Shown here in pieces: positions 19,375 to 29,554 of a DNA stretch of 64,000 nucleotides. The DNA is from Polynucleobacter sp. GTDB lineage: Bacteria > Pseudomonadota > Gammaproteobacteria > Burkholderiales > Burkholderiaceae. How positions within the stretch are numbered: position 1 is the first letter of the stretch; every line of letters begins with the position of its first letter. The DNA lies in NCBI GenBank assembly GCA_016462905.1, contig JAEMSI010000001.1, positions 82,800 to 146,799 of the forward strand. Reading direction: 5' to 3'. The translations under genes were made by a program, and so were the position numbers. Under the pieces are notes generated by a model. The model was not told the origin of the DNA and ran no database searches. It saw nothing but the letters and a program-made list of their open reading frames with translations.

Positions 19375-21180
19375 TTATTTTTTCTTGACTGGCGGTAAAT
19401 CAGTGCAATGCCCATGAGCCGCTTCGGCGGCCAATCCCACTGACTCACCCAGAGTAGGATGAGGGTGAATTGTTTTACCAATATCAACTGCGTCAGCGCC
19501 CATTTCAATCGCCAAACACACTTCGCCAATTAGATCACCCGCATGAGTCCCCACAATACCACCACCAATAATACGGTGAGTATTGGCATCAAATAGTAAT
19601 TTAGTAAAGCCCTCGTCGCGTCCATTAGCAATCGCGCGGCCGCTAGCAGCCCATGGAAATAATCCTTTTTCATAAGCAATACCCTGAGCCTTACATTGTT
19701 CCTCGGTTAAACCTGCCCAAGCCACTTCTGGATCGGTGTAAGCAACTGAAGGAATTTGCTTTGCATCAAAATACGACTTTTGTCCGGCCGCCACTTCAGC
19801 CGCAACATGACCCTCATGCACCGCTTTATGAGCCAACATCGGTTGACCAATAATGTCACCAATCGCAAATAGGTGAGCAACATTGGTGCGCATTTGTGAG
19901 TCCACTGGAATAAAACCACGCTCATCGACCTGAACTCCAGCCAAACTGGCATCGATTTTCTTACCGTTGGGGGTTCTGCCCACCGCAACCAAAACTAAAT
20001 CATAGATCTGTGGAGTGGCTGGGGCCTGCTCGCCTTCGAAGCTGACTTCGATTCCCTCTGATTTTGCTTCTGCTTTAGTGGCACGCGTTTTTAACATCAC
20101 CCGATCAAAGCGATGCGCATTCATCTTATCCCACACCTTTACTAAGTCGCGATCAGCTCCCGCCATTAATCCATCCATCATTTCGGCAATATCGACTCGA
20201 GTTCCTAGCGTGCTATAGACGGTGGCCATTTCCAAACCAATAATGCCGCCGCCAATCACCAACATCCGCTGGGGAATGGTATTTAGCAACAGGGCTCCTG
20301 TGCTATCAACAATGCGAGGATCTTTTGGTAAAAAAGGCAAGCTAACGGGCTGACTTCCAGCTGCAATAATGGCTTTTTGAAAACGAATCACTTCTTTCTG
20401 ACCATTGAATTCTTGTCCACTACCCTCAGTCAAATTGACTTCAAGGTGATGGGCATCAATAAAACGCCCAAGACCTCGAACGGTAGTTACTTTTCTTGCT
20501 TTAGCCATTCCTGCCAGACCACCCGTTAATTTAGCTATCACACCGTCTTTATAACTACGCAATTGGTCTAGATTAATTTTAGGTGCGCCAAAATCAATTC
20601 CATGCTTTGACATGGCTTTCACTTCATCCATGACTGCAGCAGTATGCAAAAGTGCTTTCGAAGGAATACAGCCGACATTTAAACAAACACCGCCCAATGT
20701 GGCATAGCGCTCCACTAAAATCGTATTTAAACCTAAATCGGCGGCTCGAAATGCAGCACTGTAACCGCCAGGACCAGAACCCAAAACTAAGACTTCACAT
20801 TCGCGCTGAACTGGTCCACTGTAACTCCCTGCTGGAAGTGGTATCGGTGGAGCCGATGCGGATTGGTTTGCAGCAGAAGCAATTGATGGGGTTGCCGCAA
20901 TCGGAGGAGTTGTTGGAGTTGCGCTTGCCGATGCCGCGGCGCCACTTAATTCCAATTGAGCAATGATTGAACCTTTGCTGACCTTATCTCCTACTTTGAC
21001 ATTGAGACTAATCAAGGTTCCAGATTGATCCGATGGCACTTCCATGGTGGCCTTATCCGATTCAAGAACAATTAAAGCCTGTTCTTTTTCGATCGCATCA
21101 CCAGGCTTAACCAAAACCTCAATCACAGGCACATCGTCAAAATCACCAATATCAGGAACTGCAATACCGTGCTGAGCCAT
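19375..21180 (-). CDS. lpdA: Dihydrolipoyl dehydrogenase (PDH E3) with N-terminal lipoyl domain
   Basis: Lipoyl motif ESDKATMEVPS; GGVCLNVGCIPSKALLH; GRTPNG. Confidence 0.96.
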   Translation of the reverse strand: MAQHGIAVPDIGDFDDVPVIEVLVKPGDAIEKEQALIVLESDKATMEVPSDQSGTLISLNVKVGDKVSKGSIIAQLELSGAAASASATPTTPPIAATPSIASAANQSASAPPIPLPAGSYSGPVQRECEVLVLGSGPGGYSAAFRAADLGLNTILVERYATLGGVCLNVGCIPSKALLHTAAVMDEVKAMSKHGIDFGAPKINLDQLRSYKDGVIAKLTGGLAGMAKARKVTTVRGLGRFIDAHHLEVNLTEGSGQEFNGQKEVIRFQKAIIAAGSQPVSLPFLPKDPRIVDSTGALLLNTIPQRMLVIGGGIIGLEMATVYSTLGTRVDIAEMMDGLMAGADRDLVKVWDKMNAHRFDRVMLKTRATKAEAKSEGIEVSFEGEQAPATPQIYDLVLVAVGRTPNGKKIDASLAGVQVDERGFIPVDSQMRTNVAHLFAIGDIIGQPMLAHKAVHEGHVAAEVAAGQKSYFDAKQIPSVAYTDPEVAWAGLTEEQCKAQGIAYEKGLFPWAASGRAIANGRDEGFTKLLFDANTHRIIGGGIVGTHAGDLIGEVCLAIEMGADAVDIGKTIHPHPTLGESVGLAAEAAHGHCTDLPPVKKK

Positions 21181-21189
21181 TCAATTTCC

Positions 21190-22539
21190 TTAAAGAACAG
21201 CGCGGCGAAAATCGGCCAAGAGCTGAGCAATATAAACAGTGAAGCGGGTTGCTAAAGCACCGTCAATCACGCGATGATCTGCGGTTAATGACAGTGGGCA
21301 AATTAAGCGAGGAACAAATTCCTTACCATTCCAAACGGGTTTCATTGCTGCCTTGCTAACCCCCAAAATGGCCACTTCAGGGGCATTAATAATCGGGGCA
21401 AAATATGTTCCACCAATACCACCCAAAGAAGAAATCGTAAAACTAGCGCCCTGCATTTGATCTGGCTTCAGTTTTCCATCGCGCGCCAAGGCGGCTAATT
21501 CGGCCGTTTCGCGAGCAATCTCGAAGATTCCTTTTTGATCCACATTGCGGATCACAGGTACTACCAAACCATTTGGGGTATCTGCAGCAAACGCAATATG
21601 AAAATACTTTTTTAATACCAATTCATCACCATCGAGTGAGGAATTAAATTCAGGGTATTTTTTTAATGCTGCAACCGAAGCTTTCATTAAGAAAGCGAGC
21701 ATCGTAATTTTGCTTCCCTGCTTTTCATTTTCTTTATTGGTCGAAACGCGAAACGCTTCTAAATCGGTAATGTCAGCGTCTTCATGAAAAGTTACCCCAG
21801 GAATCATGACCCAATTGCGTGCTAAATTGGCCGATGATAATTTCTTAATCCGCGATAAAGCCTGACGTTCGGTAGGACCAAACTTATTGAAATCAACTTT
21901 GGGCCACGGTAATAAATTGAATCCACCTAAAGATCCGCCACTGCTAGCAGCGCCACCTAAACTTTGAGCGCCACTCATCACTGATTTTACAAATGCTTGT
22001 ACATCATCTTGCAAAATCCGACCCTTTGGACCGCTACCGCTAACTTGAGAAATAGTCACGCCCAATTCACGTGCAAATTTTCGAACCGAAGGACTAGCAT
22101 GAGCTGAACCAGCAATAGCCTGAGCCGTATTGGGTACGGCAGACGGAGCACTGATTTCTGTTTTGATCAATTCCTTACTTGGCACCCCCGCCATTACTTG
22201 GGGGCTGGGCTGCGGTGGCGCGAGATTCACTACAGGCGTAGGAACTGGCTGGTTTACTGAAGAAGAGGATGCTGGGGCAGACTGACTTGATGCTGCCTCG
22301 GAAATCTCCATCAAAACAATGATTTTGCCTTCCGCTACAGTATCGCCCACCTTTACTTTGATCTCTTTCACGATACCCGCATGCGAAGAAGGCACATCCA
22401 TCGTGGCTTTATCCGACTCTAGCGTGACTAGAGATTGATCTTGATCAACGGTATCGCCTACTTTAACCAATATCTCAATCACGGGGACGTCGGCAAAATC
22501 ACCAATATCCGGAACCTTCACTTCAATCAATTGACTCAT
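21190..22539 (-). CDS. aceF: Dihydrolipoamide acetyltransferase (PDH E2)
   Basis: Single lipoyl domain (ESDKATMDVPS), PSBD, catalytic SLTADHRVIDGA. Confidence 0.96.
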   Translation of the reverse strand: MSQLIEVKVPDIGDFADVPVIEILVKVGDTVDQDQSLVTLESDKATMDVPSSHAGIVKEIKVKVGDTVAEGKIIVLMEISEAASSQSAPASSSSVNQPVPTPVVNLAPPQPSPQVMAGVPSKELIKTEISAPSAVPNTAQAIAGSAHASPSVRKFARELGVTISQVSGSGPKGRILQDDVQAFVKSVMSGAQSLGGAASSGGSLGGFNLLPWPKVDFNKFGPTERQALSRIKKLSSANLARNWVMIPGVTFHEDADITDLEAFRVSTNKENEKQGSKITMLAFLMKASVAALKKYPEFNSSLDGDELVLKKYFHIAFAADTPNGLVVPVIRNVDQKGIFEIARETAELAALARDGKLKPDQMQGASFTISSLGGIGGTYFAPIINAPEVAILGVSKAAMKPVWNGKEFVPRLICPLSLTADHRVIDGALATRFTVYIAQLLADFRRAVL

Positions 22540-22554
22540 GATTAACTCGTTCCC

Positions 22555-25257
22555 TTAAACCGTCATTGGATTTGGTTTTTGTGTATCGATCTGGTATTTT
22601 TGAATCGCTGCCGCCACTGTCGATCGATCAATCTCGCCAGAATCTGCCAGAGCCTTTAAGGCAGCCAAAACTACCCAATGCCGATCTACCTCAAAAAAGT
22701 GGCGCAACTGTTCGCGCGTATCCGAACGACCAAAACCATCGGTGCCTAATACTTCGTAACGACGGCCGAGATTCTGAATCGCAGGTCGAATTTGTTCAGC
22801 AAACATGCGCATATAGTCGGTTGCGGCAATGACAGGACCTTTTGTATCTTTTAGACAGGTTTCAACGTGCGACAGCTTTGGCTCACCCGCTGGATTTAAA
22901 AGATTATGGCGATTCACCGTATTCCAATCGCGACCTAATTCATTAAAGCTGGGACATCCCCAAATATCGGTGGCAATACCCCAATCGTGTTGCAATAAGT
23001 CGGCCGCTGCGATCACTTCTCTGAAGATCGTGCCGCTACCTAGTAATTGCACACGCGCTTTAGCGTTAGCATCACCAACCGTGCTTAACTTATACATCCC
23101 TTTAATAATGTCTTGCTCCACTCCAGCAGGCATTGCTGGGTGAGGATAATTTTCATTCATTAAAGTAATGTAGTAATACACGTCTTCTTGATCGGTCAAC
23201 ATACGGCGCATACCATCTTGAATTACCACGGCCAACTCAAACGAGAAAGTCGGGTCATAGCTAATGCAATTCGGTACCGCTGAACTCCAAATATGGCTGT
23301 GCCCATCTTCGTGTTGCAAGCCTTCACCATTTAAGGTGGTTCGACCAGCAGTACCGCCTAGCAAGAAACCGCGAGTCCGCATATCGGCCGCAGCCCAGGC
23401 TAAATCGCCAATCCGCTGAAATCCAAACATCGAATAAAAAATATAAAAAGGCAGCATCGGTACGCCGTGGGTTGAATAGGAGGTGCCAGCAGCAATCCAA
23501 TCGCACATCCCCCCCGCCTCATTAATACCCTCTTGCAAAATCTGACCTTGCTGATGCTCCTTATAGAACATCAATTGATCATGGTCTTCGGGCGTATAGA
23601 GTTGTCCAAATTGATGCCAGATACCTAATTGCCTAAACATGCCCTCCATCCCAAAAGTACGTGACTCGTCGGGAATAATCGGCACAACGCGTTGACCCAT
23701 TCCTTTATCCCTAACAATAGTATTTAGCAAACGCACAAAAACCATCGTAGTAGAAACTTCACGTCCTTCGGCAGTTGCTTCCAATAAGCCCGAAAAAGTA
23801 CTGAGTGCAGGTACTGGCAAACTTTCGGCTTTGGTACGTCGCTGCGGCAAATAACCCCCCAACTCCATACGACGCTGCTTCATATACTCCAACTCAGGGC
23901 TTCCCTCGGCAAATTGCACAAAAGGAATCTCATCCAAGTCTTCGTCTTTTACAGGAATATTGAAACGATCGCGGAAATTACGCACATCACTAGCGCCCAT
24001 TTTTTTAGTATTGTGGGCGGTATTCATTCCCTCACCCGATGCGCCCATGCCATAACCTTTAATGGTCTTTGCCAAAATCACCGTAGGTTGACCTTGATGA
24101 TTTACAGCGGAATGGTATGCAGCAAATACTTTGTGGGGATCGTGTCCGCCGCGATTCAAATTCCAAATATCGTCATCACTCCAATCGGCTACCAAGGCTT
24201 TTAGTTCGGGAGTATTAAATACCACCTCGCGAACATAGGCGCCATTTCTTGACTTTAAGGTTTGATATTCACCGTCGACGATTTCGCCCAGACGTTGCAT
24301 TAAAAGACCTTTTTTATCGCGTGCGAACAAGGCATCCCAATGACTACCCCAAACCACTTTAATCACATTCCAACCTGCTCCACGGAATTCGCTTTCTAAT
24401 TCTTGAATAATTTTTCCATTACCGCGCACAGGGCCATCGAGGCGTTGCAAATTGCAGTTCACGACAAAGATTAAGTTATCCAACTTCTCGCGACCCGCCA
24501 TACCAATAGCACCCAAAGATTCGGGTTCGTCGGTTTCGCCATCACCTAAAAAAGCCCATACCTTTCGGCCATCGGTTTTGGCAAAACCACGATCGCGCAA
24601 GTAACGCATAAAACGGGCTTGATAAATTGCCATAATCGGCCCCAGTCCCATTGACACCGTTGGGAACTGCCAAAAATCAGGCATCAACCAAGGATGAGGG
24701 TAGCTCGATATACCTTGCCCACCCACTTCTTGGCGGAAATGATCGAGTTGAGCGTGGCTTAATCGACCCAGCATATAGGCTCTAGAGTAAACACCGGGCG
24801 CCGAGTGGCCTTGAACAAAAACTAAATCGCCGCCGTGAGAATCAGATGGGGCGTGCCAAAAATGATTAAAACCAACATCATATAAAGTAGCAGCCGATTG
24901 AAAGGAAGAAATATGACCACCGACATTGGTCGTTTTATTGGCACGCAATACCATCGCCATCGCATTCCAGCGAGTATAAGAACGAATCTGATGCTCAATA
25001 TTTTGATCGCCCGGAATCCGTGCTTGCAACTCCACTGGGATGGTATTGATATAAGGGGTTTCAGCATGGAAGGCTTGGTTAACTCCATTTACTCTAGCGT
25101 GCGATATTTGCTGGTCGATTAAATAAGCAGCTCGCTCTGGACCTTCATTTTTAATGACCCCATCGAGGGCCTGAAGCCATTCTTGGGTTTCGCCGGGATC
25201 CTTATCCTCGCTTAGGCCCATGGTGTTAATGGGTAGATTCTCTGGAACTGCTGCCAT
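22555..25257 (-). CDS. aceE: Pyruvate dehydrogenase E1 (homodimeric type)
   Basis: GDGETDEPESLGAIGMAGREKLDNLIFVVNCNLQRLDGPVRGNGKIIQELE. Confidence 0.97.
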   Translation of the reverse strand: MAAVPENLPINTMGLSEDKDPGETQEWLQALDGVIKNEGPERAAYLIDQQISHARVNGVNQAFHAETPYINTIPVELQARIPGDQNIEHQIRSYTRWNAMAMVLRANKTTNVGGHISSFQSAATLYDVGFNHFWHAPSDSHGGDLVFVQGHSAPGVYSRAYMLGRLSHAQLDHFRQEVGGQGISSYPHPWLMPDFWQFPTVSMGLGPIMAIYQARFMRYLRDRGFAKTDGRKVWAFLGDGETDEPESLGAIGMAGREKLDNLIFVVNCNLQRLDGPVRGNGKIIQELESEFRGAGWNVIKVVWGSHWDALFARDKKGLLMQRLGEIVDGEYQTLKSRNGAYVREVVFNTPELKALVADWSDDDIWNLNRGGHDPHKVFAAYHSAVNHQGQPTVILAKTIKGYGMGASGEGMNTAHNTKKMGASDVRNFRDRFNIPVKDEDLDEIPFVQFAEGSPELEYMKQRRMELGGYLPQRRTKAESLPVPALSTFSGLLEATAEGREVSTTMVFVRLLNTIVRDKGMGQRVVPIIPDESRTFGMEGMFRQLGIWHQFGQLYTPEDHDQLMFYKEHQQGQILQEGINEAGGMCDWIAAGTSYSTHGVPMLPFYIFYSMFGFQRIGDLAWAAADMRTRGFLLGGTAGRTTLNGEGLQHEDGHSHIWSSAVPNCISYDPTFSFELAVVIQDGMRRMLTDQEDVYYYITLMNENYPHPAMPAGVEQDIIKGMYKLSTVGDANAKARVQLLGSGTIFREVIAAADLLQHDWGIATDIWGCPSFNELGRDWNTVNRHNLLNPAGEPKLSHVETCLKDTKGPVIAATDYMRMFAEQIRPAIQNLGRRYEVLGTDGFGRSDTREQLRHFFEVDRHWVVLAALKALADSGEIDRSTVAAAIQKYQIDTQKPNPMTV

Positions 25258-25338
25258 AAAGCCTCCAATAGTGGTTCATCGTTGCTGAGTATTGCATCGA
25301 TTCTTTTGCCAGTAAATTGTGTTTACCGAATGCCTAGC

Positions 25339-25367
25339 ATTTTAAGAATGCCAAAAATGCTTGACAA
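25339..25367 (-). promoter_or_regulatory. Candidate sigma70 promoter for aceE: -35 TTGTCA, 17-bp spacer, -10 TAAAAT (minus strand)
   Basis: -35 at 25367..25362 and -10 at 25344..25339 read on the minus strand. Confidence 0.6.
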
Positions 25368-25392
25368 GAAATATTTCATATAACGGGATTAT

Positions 25393-25409
25393 TTGTCATA
25401 TTATGAAAT
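25393..25409. promoter_or_regulatory. Near-palindromic operator candidate TTGTCATA-T-TATGAAAT, sharing core ATTTCATAATATG with 16650-16666
   Basis: Half-site ATTTCATA also at 25373-25380. Confidence 0.55.
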
Positions 25410-25459
25410 AATATTGCAGTGCAGAGGCGCCTAAGGTAAAACGCTAAACTATTGAAATC

Positions 25460-28078
25460 GTGAAAAAAACCTCACCCAAAACAGCCATGCCAAGCAATCA
25501 GCTAGCTTGGGTCGAGCGCTTAAAGAAGATACTGACTCTTCAGCGCGTCATCGGTAGCAAAATTATTTACACGCCATTATTGGCGATTATCTTATTTGTT
25601 TTGGTGATGGGGGTGATCTTAGGTACCCTCCAATTACAAGAACGCCAACAACAAGAAGGCGCCCTATTTAGAGAGCTCGCATTAGTTCAGCAACGCATAC
25701 AACTGCGCTTTGTATCCAATGGCGAAATCATCGAATCGATTGCGCGCGACCTTGGCAATTCTCAAGGTGATACTTCTTTACGCAAATCCGTACTCGAGAA
25801 ATCGCTCTCCTTTGTCATGAGCAATCAAGAGGTTGTTCAAATCATGTGGCTCAATGAAAATGAGTGGCGGCAATGGATGATTCCAGCCGCCTCAAAAAGT
25901 AATGAGTGGCTCGATCGAGCCCCCAATTCTGAAGCCTTGCAGCAACAATTACGCCGCGCTATTTACCTCAGTCGCGAAACCAATCGTGCCTCTTATAGTC
26001 AAATGGTGCAACTCCAATTTACTAAAGATGAACCCTATATGCGCGATTATCAATCGGTATTTTGGGAAGTAGTACCCACCACCAAAAATGGCGAGATATC
26101 GGGCGCCCTAGCTGTTCTCTACTCAGGGCAGGGAATTTTAAATTACATCATCCCCAGCGAAATTAAAAACCAATATCGCTTTTCTTTAATCAACCAAAAT
26201 AATGAAGTCTTGGCGATTTCCTCCGATCGAGATACCCCTTTTCGCGCATTAAGTAGCGAAACCATGTTAGATTTTGGCGCGCTGGGACCGAATGTCACGT
26301 TACGCGTAGATACTTATCCGCCACCAACGAATTTAACCTTACGCATGCTATTGGGGGTTGTGATTTGCTTAAGCCTGTTTGTGGTCTGGAGTTTATGGTC
26401 TGTGTTGAAACAAATTCAAGTCCGTCAACAAACTGAAGCAAACCTACGAACCGAAACTAGTTTTCGCCGAGTGATTGAAGATTCAACTCCGATTGGCATC
26501 CGCGCTCATGACATGGAAAAACGCATTACCTATGTGAATCGCTCCTTTTCAGAATTAACCGGTTGGCAACCCGAAGAGTTGATTGGTTTAAAACCACCAT
26601 TCCCATTCTGGCCCGCCGAACATCAAGAAGAACTGATGGAGAAAATGGAGTACGCTCTGAGTTCAAATGATAAGCGCGCTATTGACGGAACGATTCAAAA
26701 ACGCGACGGCACTCGAATTGCAACCCGCACCTTTGTTGCGCCCCTGATTAATGAAAAAGGCCAACAAACTGGTTGGGTTACCTCCTTAATTGACGTTTCT
26801 GAACCAAAACGAATTCGCGAAGAGTTAACAGCAACCCAAGAACGTTTTGTAACAGTACTTGAAGGATTGGATGCAGCAGTATCAGTAGTCTCGATCGAAA
26901 ACGGTGATCTCTTGTTTGCCAATCGCTACTATCGCGAACGGTTTGGTGAAACTTCGGTCGGCCATATTGATTTAGCGGGTCATGAAATGGATCCTAGCTC
27001 GATGATGGGTTTGGGAGACGACACTATAGATGCTTTAGCTGGATTGCCCGCCTCTATTTTGGAAATAAATCGTAGTTCGGAAACCCAAGAAATTCAATTA
27101 CGTAGTGATGCAAATCGCTGGTATGAAGTACGTCGACGTTTTATTCCATGGGTCGATGGTCACTTGGCTCAACTGTTGATTGCTACCGACATTACCTTAC
27201 GAAAAAACACTGAGGCACTGGCTAGGCAACAGGAAGAACGCATGCAATTTACCAGTCGCTTAACTACCATGGGTGAAATGGCATCGTCGCTGGCGCACGA
27301 ACTCAACCAGCCGCTTTCGGCAATTACAAACTATTGCAATGGAATCGCCAAACGCTTGTCTGGAAGCAGTAGCGACTTAGCCCAAGAACTATTGCCTGCT
27401 CTTAAAAAAGCAAGCGAACAAGCGCATCGGGCCGGAACCATCATTCAGCGCATTCGAAGCTTTGTGAAACGCAGCGAACCACAAAACAAACTTAGTCGAA
27501 TTGAAGACATTATTGCGGATGCAGTTGGCTTAATTGAATTAGAAGCAAATCGTCAAGGATTCAAAATTAGTAGCGAGCTTGATCCACGTTTGCCCGAGGT
27601 TGAATTAGACCCTATCTTGATTCAACAGGTTTTAGTTAATCTCTTAAAAAATGCTATCGATAGTATGCGTGATACTTACCCCAGTTCCGCGCGCTGGACA
27701 ACGTCGCCGATTAAAATTAAGGCTGATATTGAAAGTACAACCGCCACCCCGATGCTACGAATACAAGTAAGCGATTCAGGAGGCGGTATTTCAGCAGTGG
27801 CCAACGAAAAAATGTTCGAACCTTTTTTTAGCACTAAAACCGACGGGATGGGGATGGGGTTAAATATTTGCCGCTCGATTATTGAGTCCCATCATGGCCG
27901 GCTTTGGGCCCAAAACCTAACCCATTCTGAAACTCAGCGTTTAATGGGCTGCACCTTTACAATCCTTCTACCGCTAGAATTTAGTACAGAAGCAAAAAAA
28001 CAGGTTATTGCCACCAAAATGCAGTTAAATGAGAACCCAAATGAATCTAAGCAATCCCTTGAAAACGAACCTAACTGA
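25460..28078 (+). CDS. PAS-domain sensor histidine kinase
   Basis: TM segments, PAS repeats, HisKA (MGEMASSLAHELNQPLSAITNYCNG), HATPase (NLLKNAIDSM, GMGMGLNICRSIIESHHG). Confidence 0.94.
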   Translation: MKKTSPKTAMPSNQLAWVERLKKILTLQRVIGSKIIYTPLLAIILFVLVMGVILGTLQLQERQQQEGALFRELALVQQRIQLRFVSNGEIIESIARDLGNSQGDTSLRKSVLEKSLSFVMSNQEVVQIMWLNENEWRQWMIPAASKSNEWLDRAPNSEALQQQLRRAIYLSRETNRASYSQMVQLQFTKDEPYMRDYQSVFWEVVPTTKNGEISGALAVLYSGQGILNYIIPSEIKNQYRFSLINQNNEVLAISSDRDTPFRALSSETMLDFGALGPNVTLRVDTYPPPTNLTLRMLLGVVICLSLFVVWSLWSVLKQIQVRQQTEANLRTETSFRRVIEDSTPIGIRAHDMEKRITYVNRSFSELTGWQPEELIGLKPPFPFWPAEHQEELMEKMEYALSSNDKRAIDGTIQKRDGTRIATRTFVAPLINEKGQQTGWVTSLIDVSEPKRIREELTATQERFVTVLEGLDAAVSVVSIENGDLLFANRYYRERFGETSVGHIDLAGHEMDPSSMMGLGDDTIDALAGLPASILEINRSSETQEIQLRSDANRWYEVRRRFIPWVDGHLAQLLIATDITLRKNTEALARQQEERMQFTSRLTTMGEMASSLAHELNQPLSAITNYCNGIAKRLSGSSSDLAQELLPALKKASEQAHRAGTIIQRIRSFVKRSEPQNKLSRIEDIIADAVGLIELEANRQGFKISSELDPRLPEVELDPILIQQVLVNLLKNAIDSMRDTYPSSARWTTSPIKIKADIESTTATPMLRIQVSDSGGGISAVANEKMFEPFFSTKTDGMGMGLNICRSIIESHHGRLWAQNLTHSETQRLMGCTFTILLPLEFSTEAKKQVIATKMQLNENPNESKQSLENEPN

Positions 28079-28673
28079 AGTGGTTTATGTCGTCGATGAC
28101 GATGAGGCTGTTCGTGACTCCCTAACCTGGCTACTTGAAAGCAATGGTTACACCGTTCGTACTCATGCCAGTGCTGAACGGTTTTTACAATCACTGCAAA
28201 ATACCGACAAATCGACTGTATCGTGTTTAATTTTAGATGTCCGTATGCCGGGCATGTCGGGTCTGGAGTTACAAGAACGCTTGCTTTCTGAAAATCTACC
28301 CATGCCGATTTCATTTATTACGGGTCATGGCGATGTCACCATGGCAGTTTCAACTATGAAAAAAGGTGCGGTTGATTTCATCGAGAAACCATTTAAAGAG
28401 AGTGAACTTTGCACGCTAGTTGAACGGATGCTCAGTAAAGCCCGAGTTGATTTTGCTCAAGCCGATCATCGCAAAATAACCCAATCGCTTTTAGGGAAAC
28501 TCACCAGTCGTGAGCGCCAAGTATTGGAACGAATTGTTGCGGGTCGACTCAATAAACAAATTGCCGATGATCTCAATATTTCCATTAAAACGGTTGAGGC
28601 ACATCGTGCCAATATCATGGAAAAGCTCAATGTGAACACAGTTGCCGATCTATTGCGACTCGCCTTAAGCTAA
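28041..28673 (+). CDS. FixJ/NarL-type response regulator
   Basis: [20 protein letters not shown] receiver, Lux[50 protein letters not shown] start 28029, likely start 28041. Confidence 0.93.
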   Translation: MNLSNPLKTNLTEVVYVVDDDEAVRDSLTWLLESNGYTVRTHASAERFLQSLQNTDKSTVSCLILDVRMPGMSGLELQERLLSENLPMPISFITGHGDVTMAVSTMKKGAVDFIEKPFKESELCTLVERMLSKARVDFAQADHRKITQSLLGKLTSRERQVLERIVAGRLNKQIADDLNISIKTVEAHRANIMEKLNVNTVADLLRLALS

Positions 28674-28678
28674 TTACG

Positions 28679-29554
28679 ATGCCAGCCAGAATCATTGACG
28701 GGGTTCAACTCTCGAAAAAAATTCGCGCTGAAATCGCAACCCGTTCAGCGATTCTGACAGCTAAAGGGGTAAGACCTGGTCTAGCAGTCATCATGGTCGG
28801 CGAGAACCCGGCTAGTGAAGTCTATGTTCGCAATAAAGTAAAAGCGTGTGAAGATGTTGATTTTCATTCGGTTTTGGAACGCTACGCTGACGACCTCGAA
28901 GAAAATGAGCTCTTAGCGCGCATTGCCATTCTGAATGCCGACCCCAGTATTCACGGCATCTTAGTGCAACTCCCTTTACCCAATCACATTTCGGCTGAAC
29001 GTGTGATTGAGTCCATCGCTCCCGAAAAAGATGTCGATGGATTTCATATTGCTAATGCAGGCGCACTAATGATTGGTAAACCCTTATTTAAACCCTGCAC
29101 CCCATACGGCTGTATGAAAATGTTAGAAAGCATTGACTACCCTTTGCGCGGTGCTCGTGCAGTGGTCGTTGGCGCCTCGAATATTGTGGGCAAGCCCATG
29201 GCCATGCTGTTATTGCAAGCGGGCGCGACCGTCACCCTCTGCAATAGTAAAACGAGAGATCTGGGGAGTGTTACCAAAGATGCCGATGTTTTAGTGGTTG
29301 CTACTGGTAAGCCAAAAATGATTATGGGCAATATGGTGAAGCCCGGTGCGGTTGTGATTGATGTCGGTATCAATCGCTTACCCGATGGCAAATTGTGTGG
29401 AGATGTCGATTTTGATACGGCCAAATACGTCGCCGACTGGATTACCCCTGTACCTGGCGGTGTAGGTCCGATGACCATTACGATGCTATTAATGAATACC
29501 CTCGAGGCAGTAGAACATAGCCTCACTCATCATAAACATGGCGCACACAAATAA
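28679..29554 (+). CDS. folD: Methylenetetrahydrofolate dehydrogenase / methenyl-THF cyclohydrolase
   Basis: [45 protein letters not shown]. Confidence 0.97.
   Translation: MPARIIDGVQLSKKIRAEIATRSAILTAKGVRPGLAVIMVGENPASEVYVRNKVKACEDVDFHSVLERYADDLEENELLARIAILNADPSIHGILVQLPLPNHISAERVIESIAPEKDVDGFHIANAGALMIGKPLFKPCTPYGCMKMLESIDYPLRGARAVVVGASNIVGKPMAMLLLQAGATVTLCNSKTRDLGSVTKDADVLVVATGKPKMIMGNMVKPGAVVIDVGINRLPDGKLCGDVDFDTAKYVADWITPVPGGVGPMTITMLLMNTLEAVEHSLTHHKHGAHK

Noticed and set aside
22566-23143. Plus-strand ORFs (88 and 104 aa) antisense to aceE
   Set aside because: Shadow ORFs of a highly conserved gene.
27934-28314. 126-aa minus-strand ORF over the kinase/response-regulator junction
   Set aside because: Antisense to two recognised domains; no independent support.
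28679-29554. Functional coupling of FolD (methylene-THF) to the nearby PanB-like enzyme
   Set aside because: The genes are convergent in separate transcription units; proximity alone is weak evidence.
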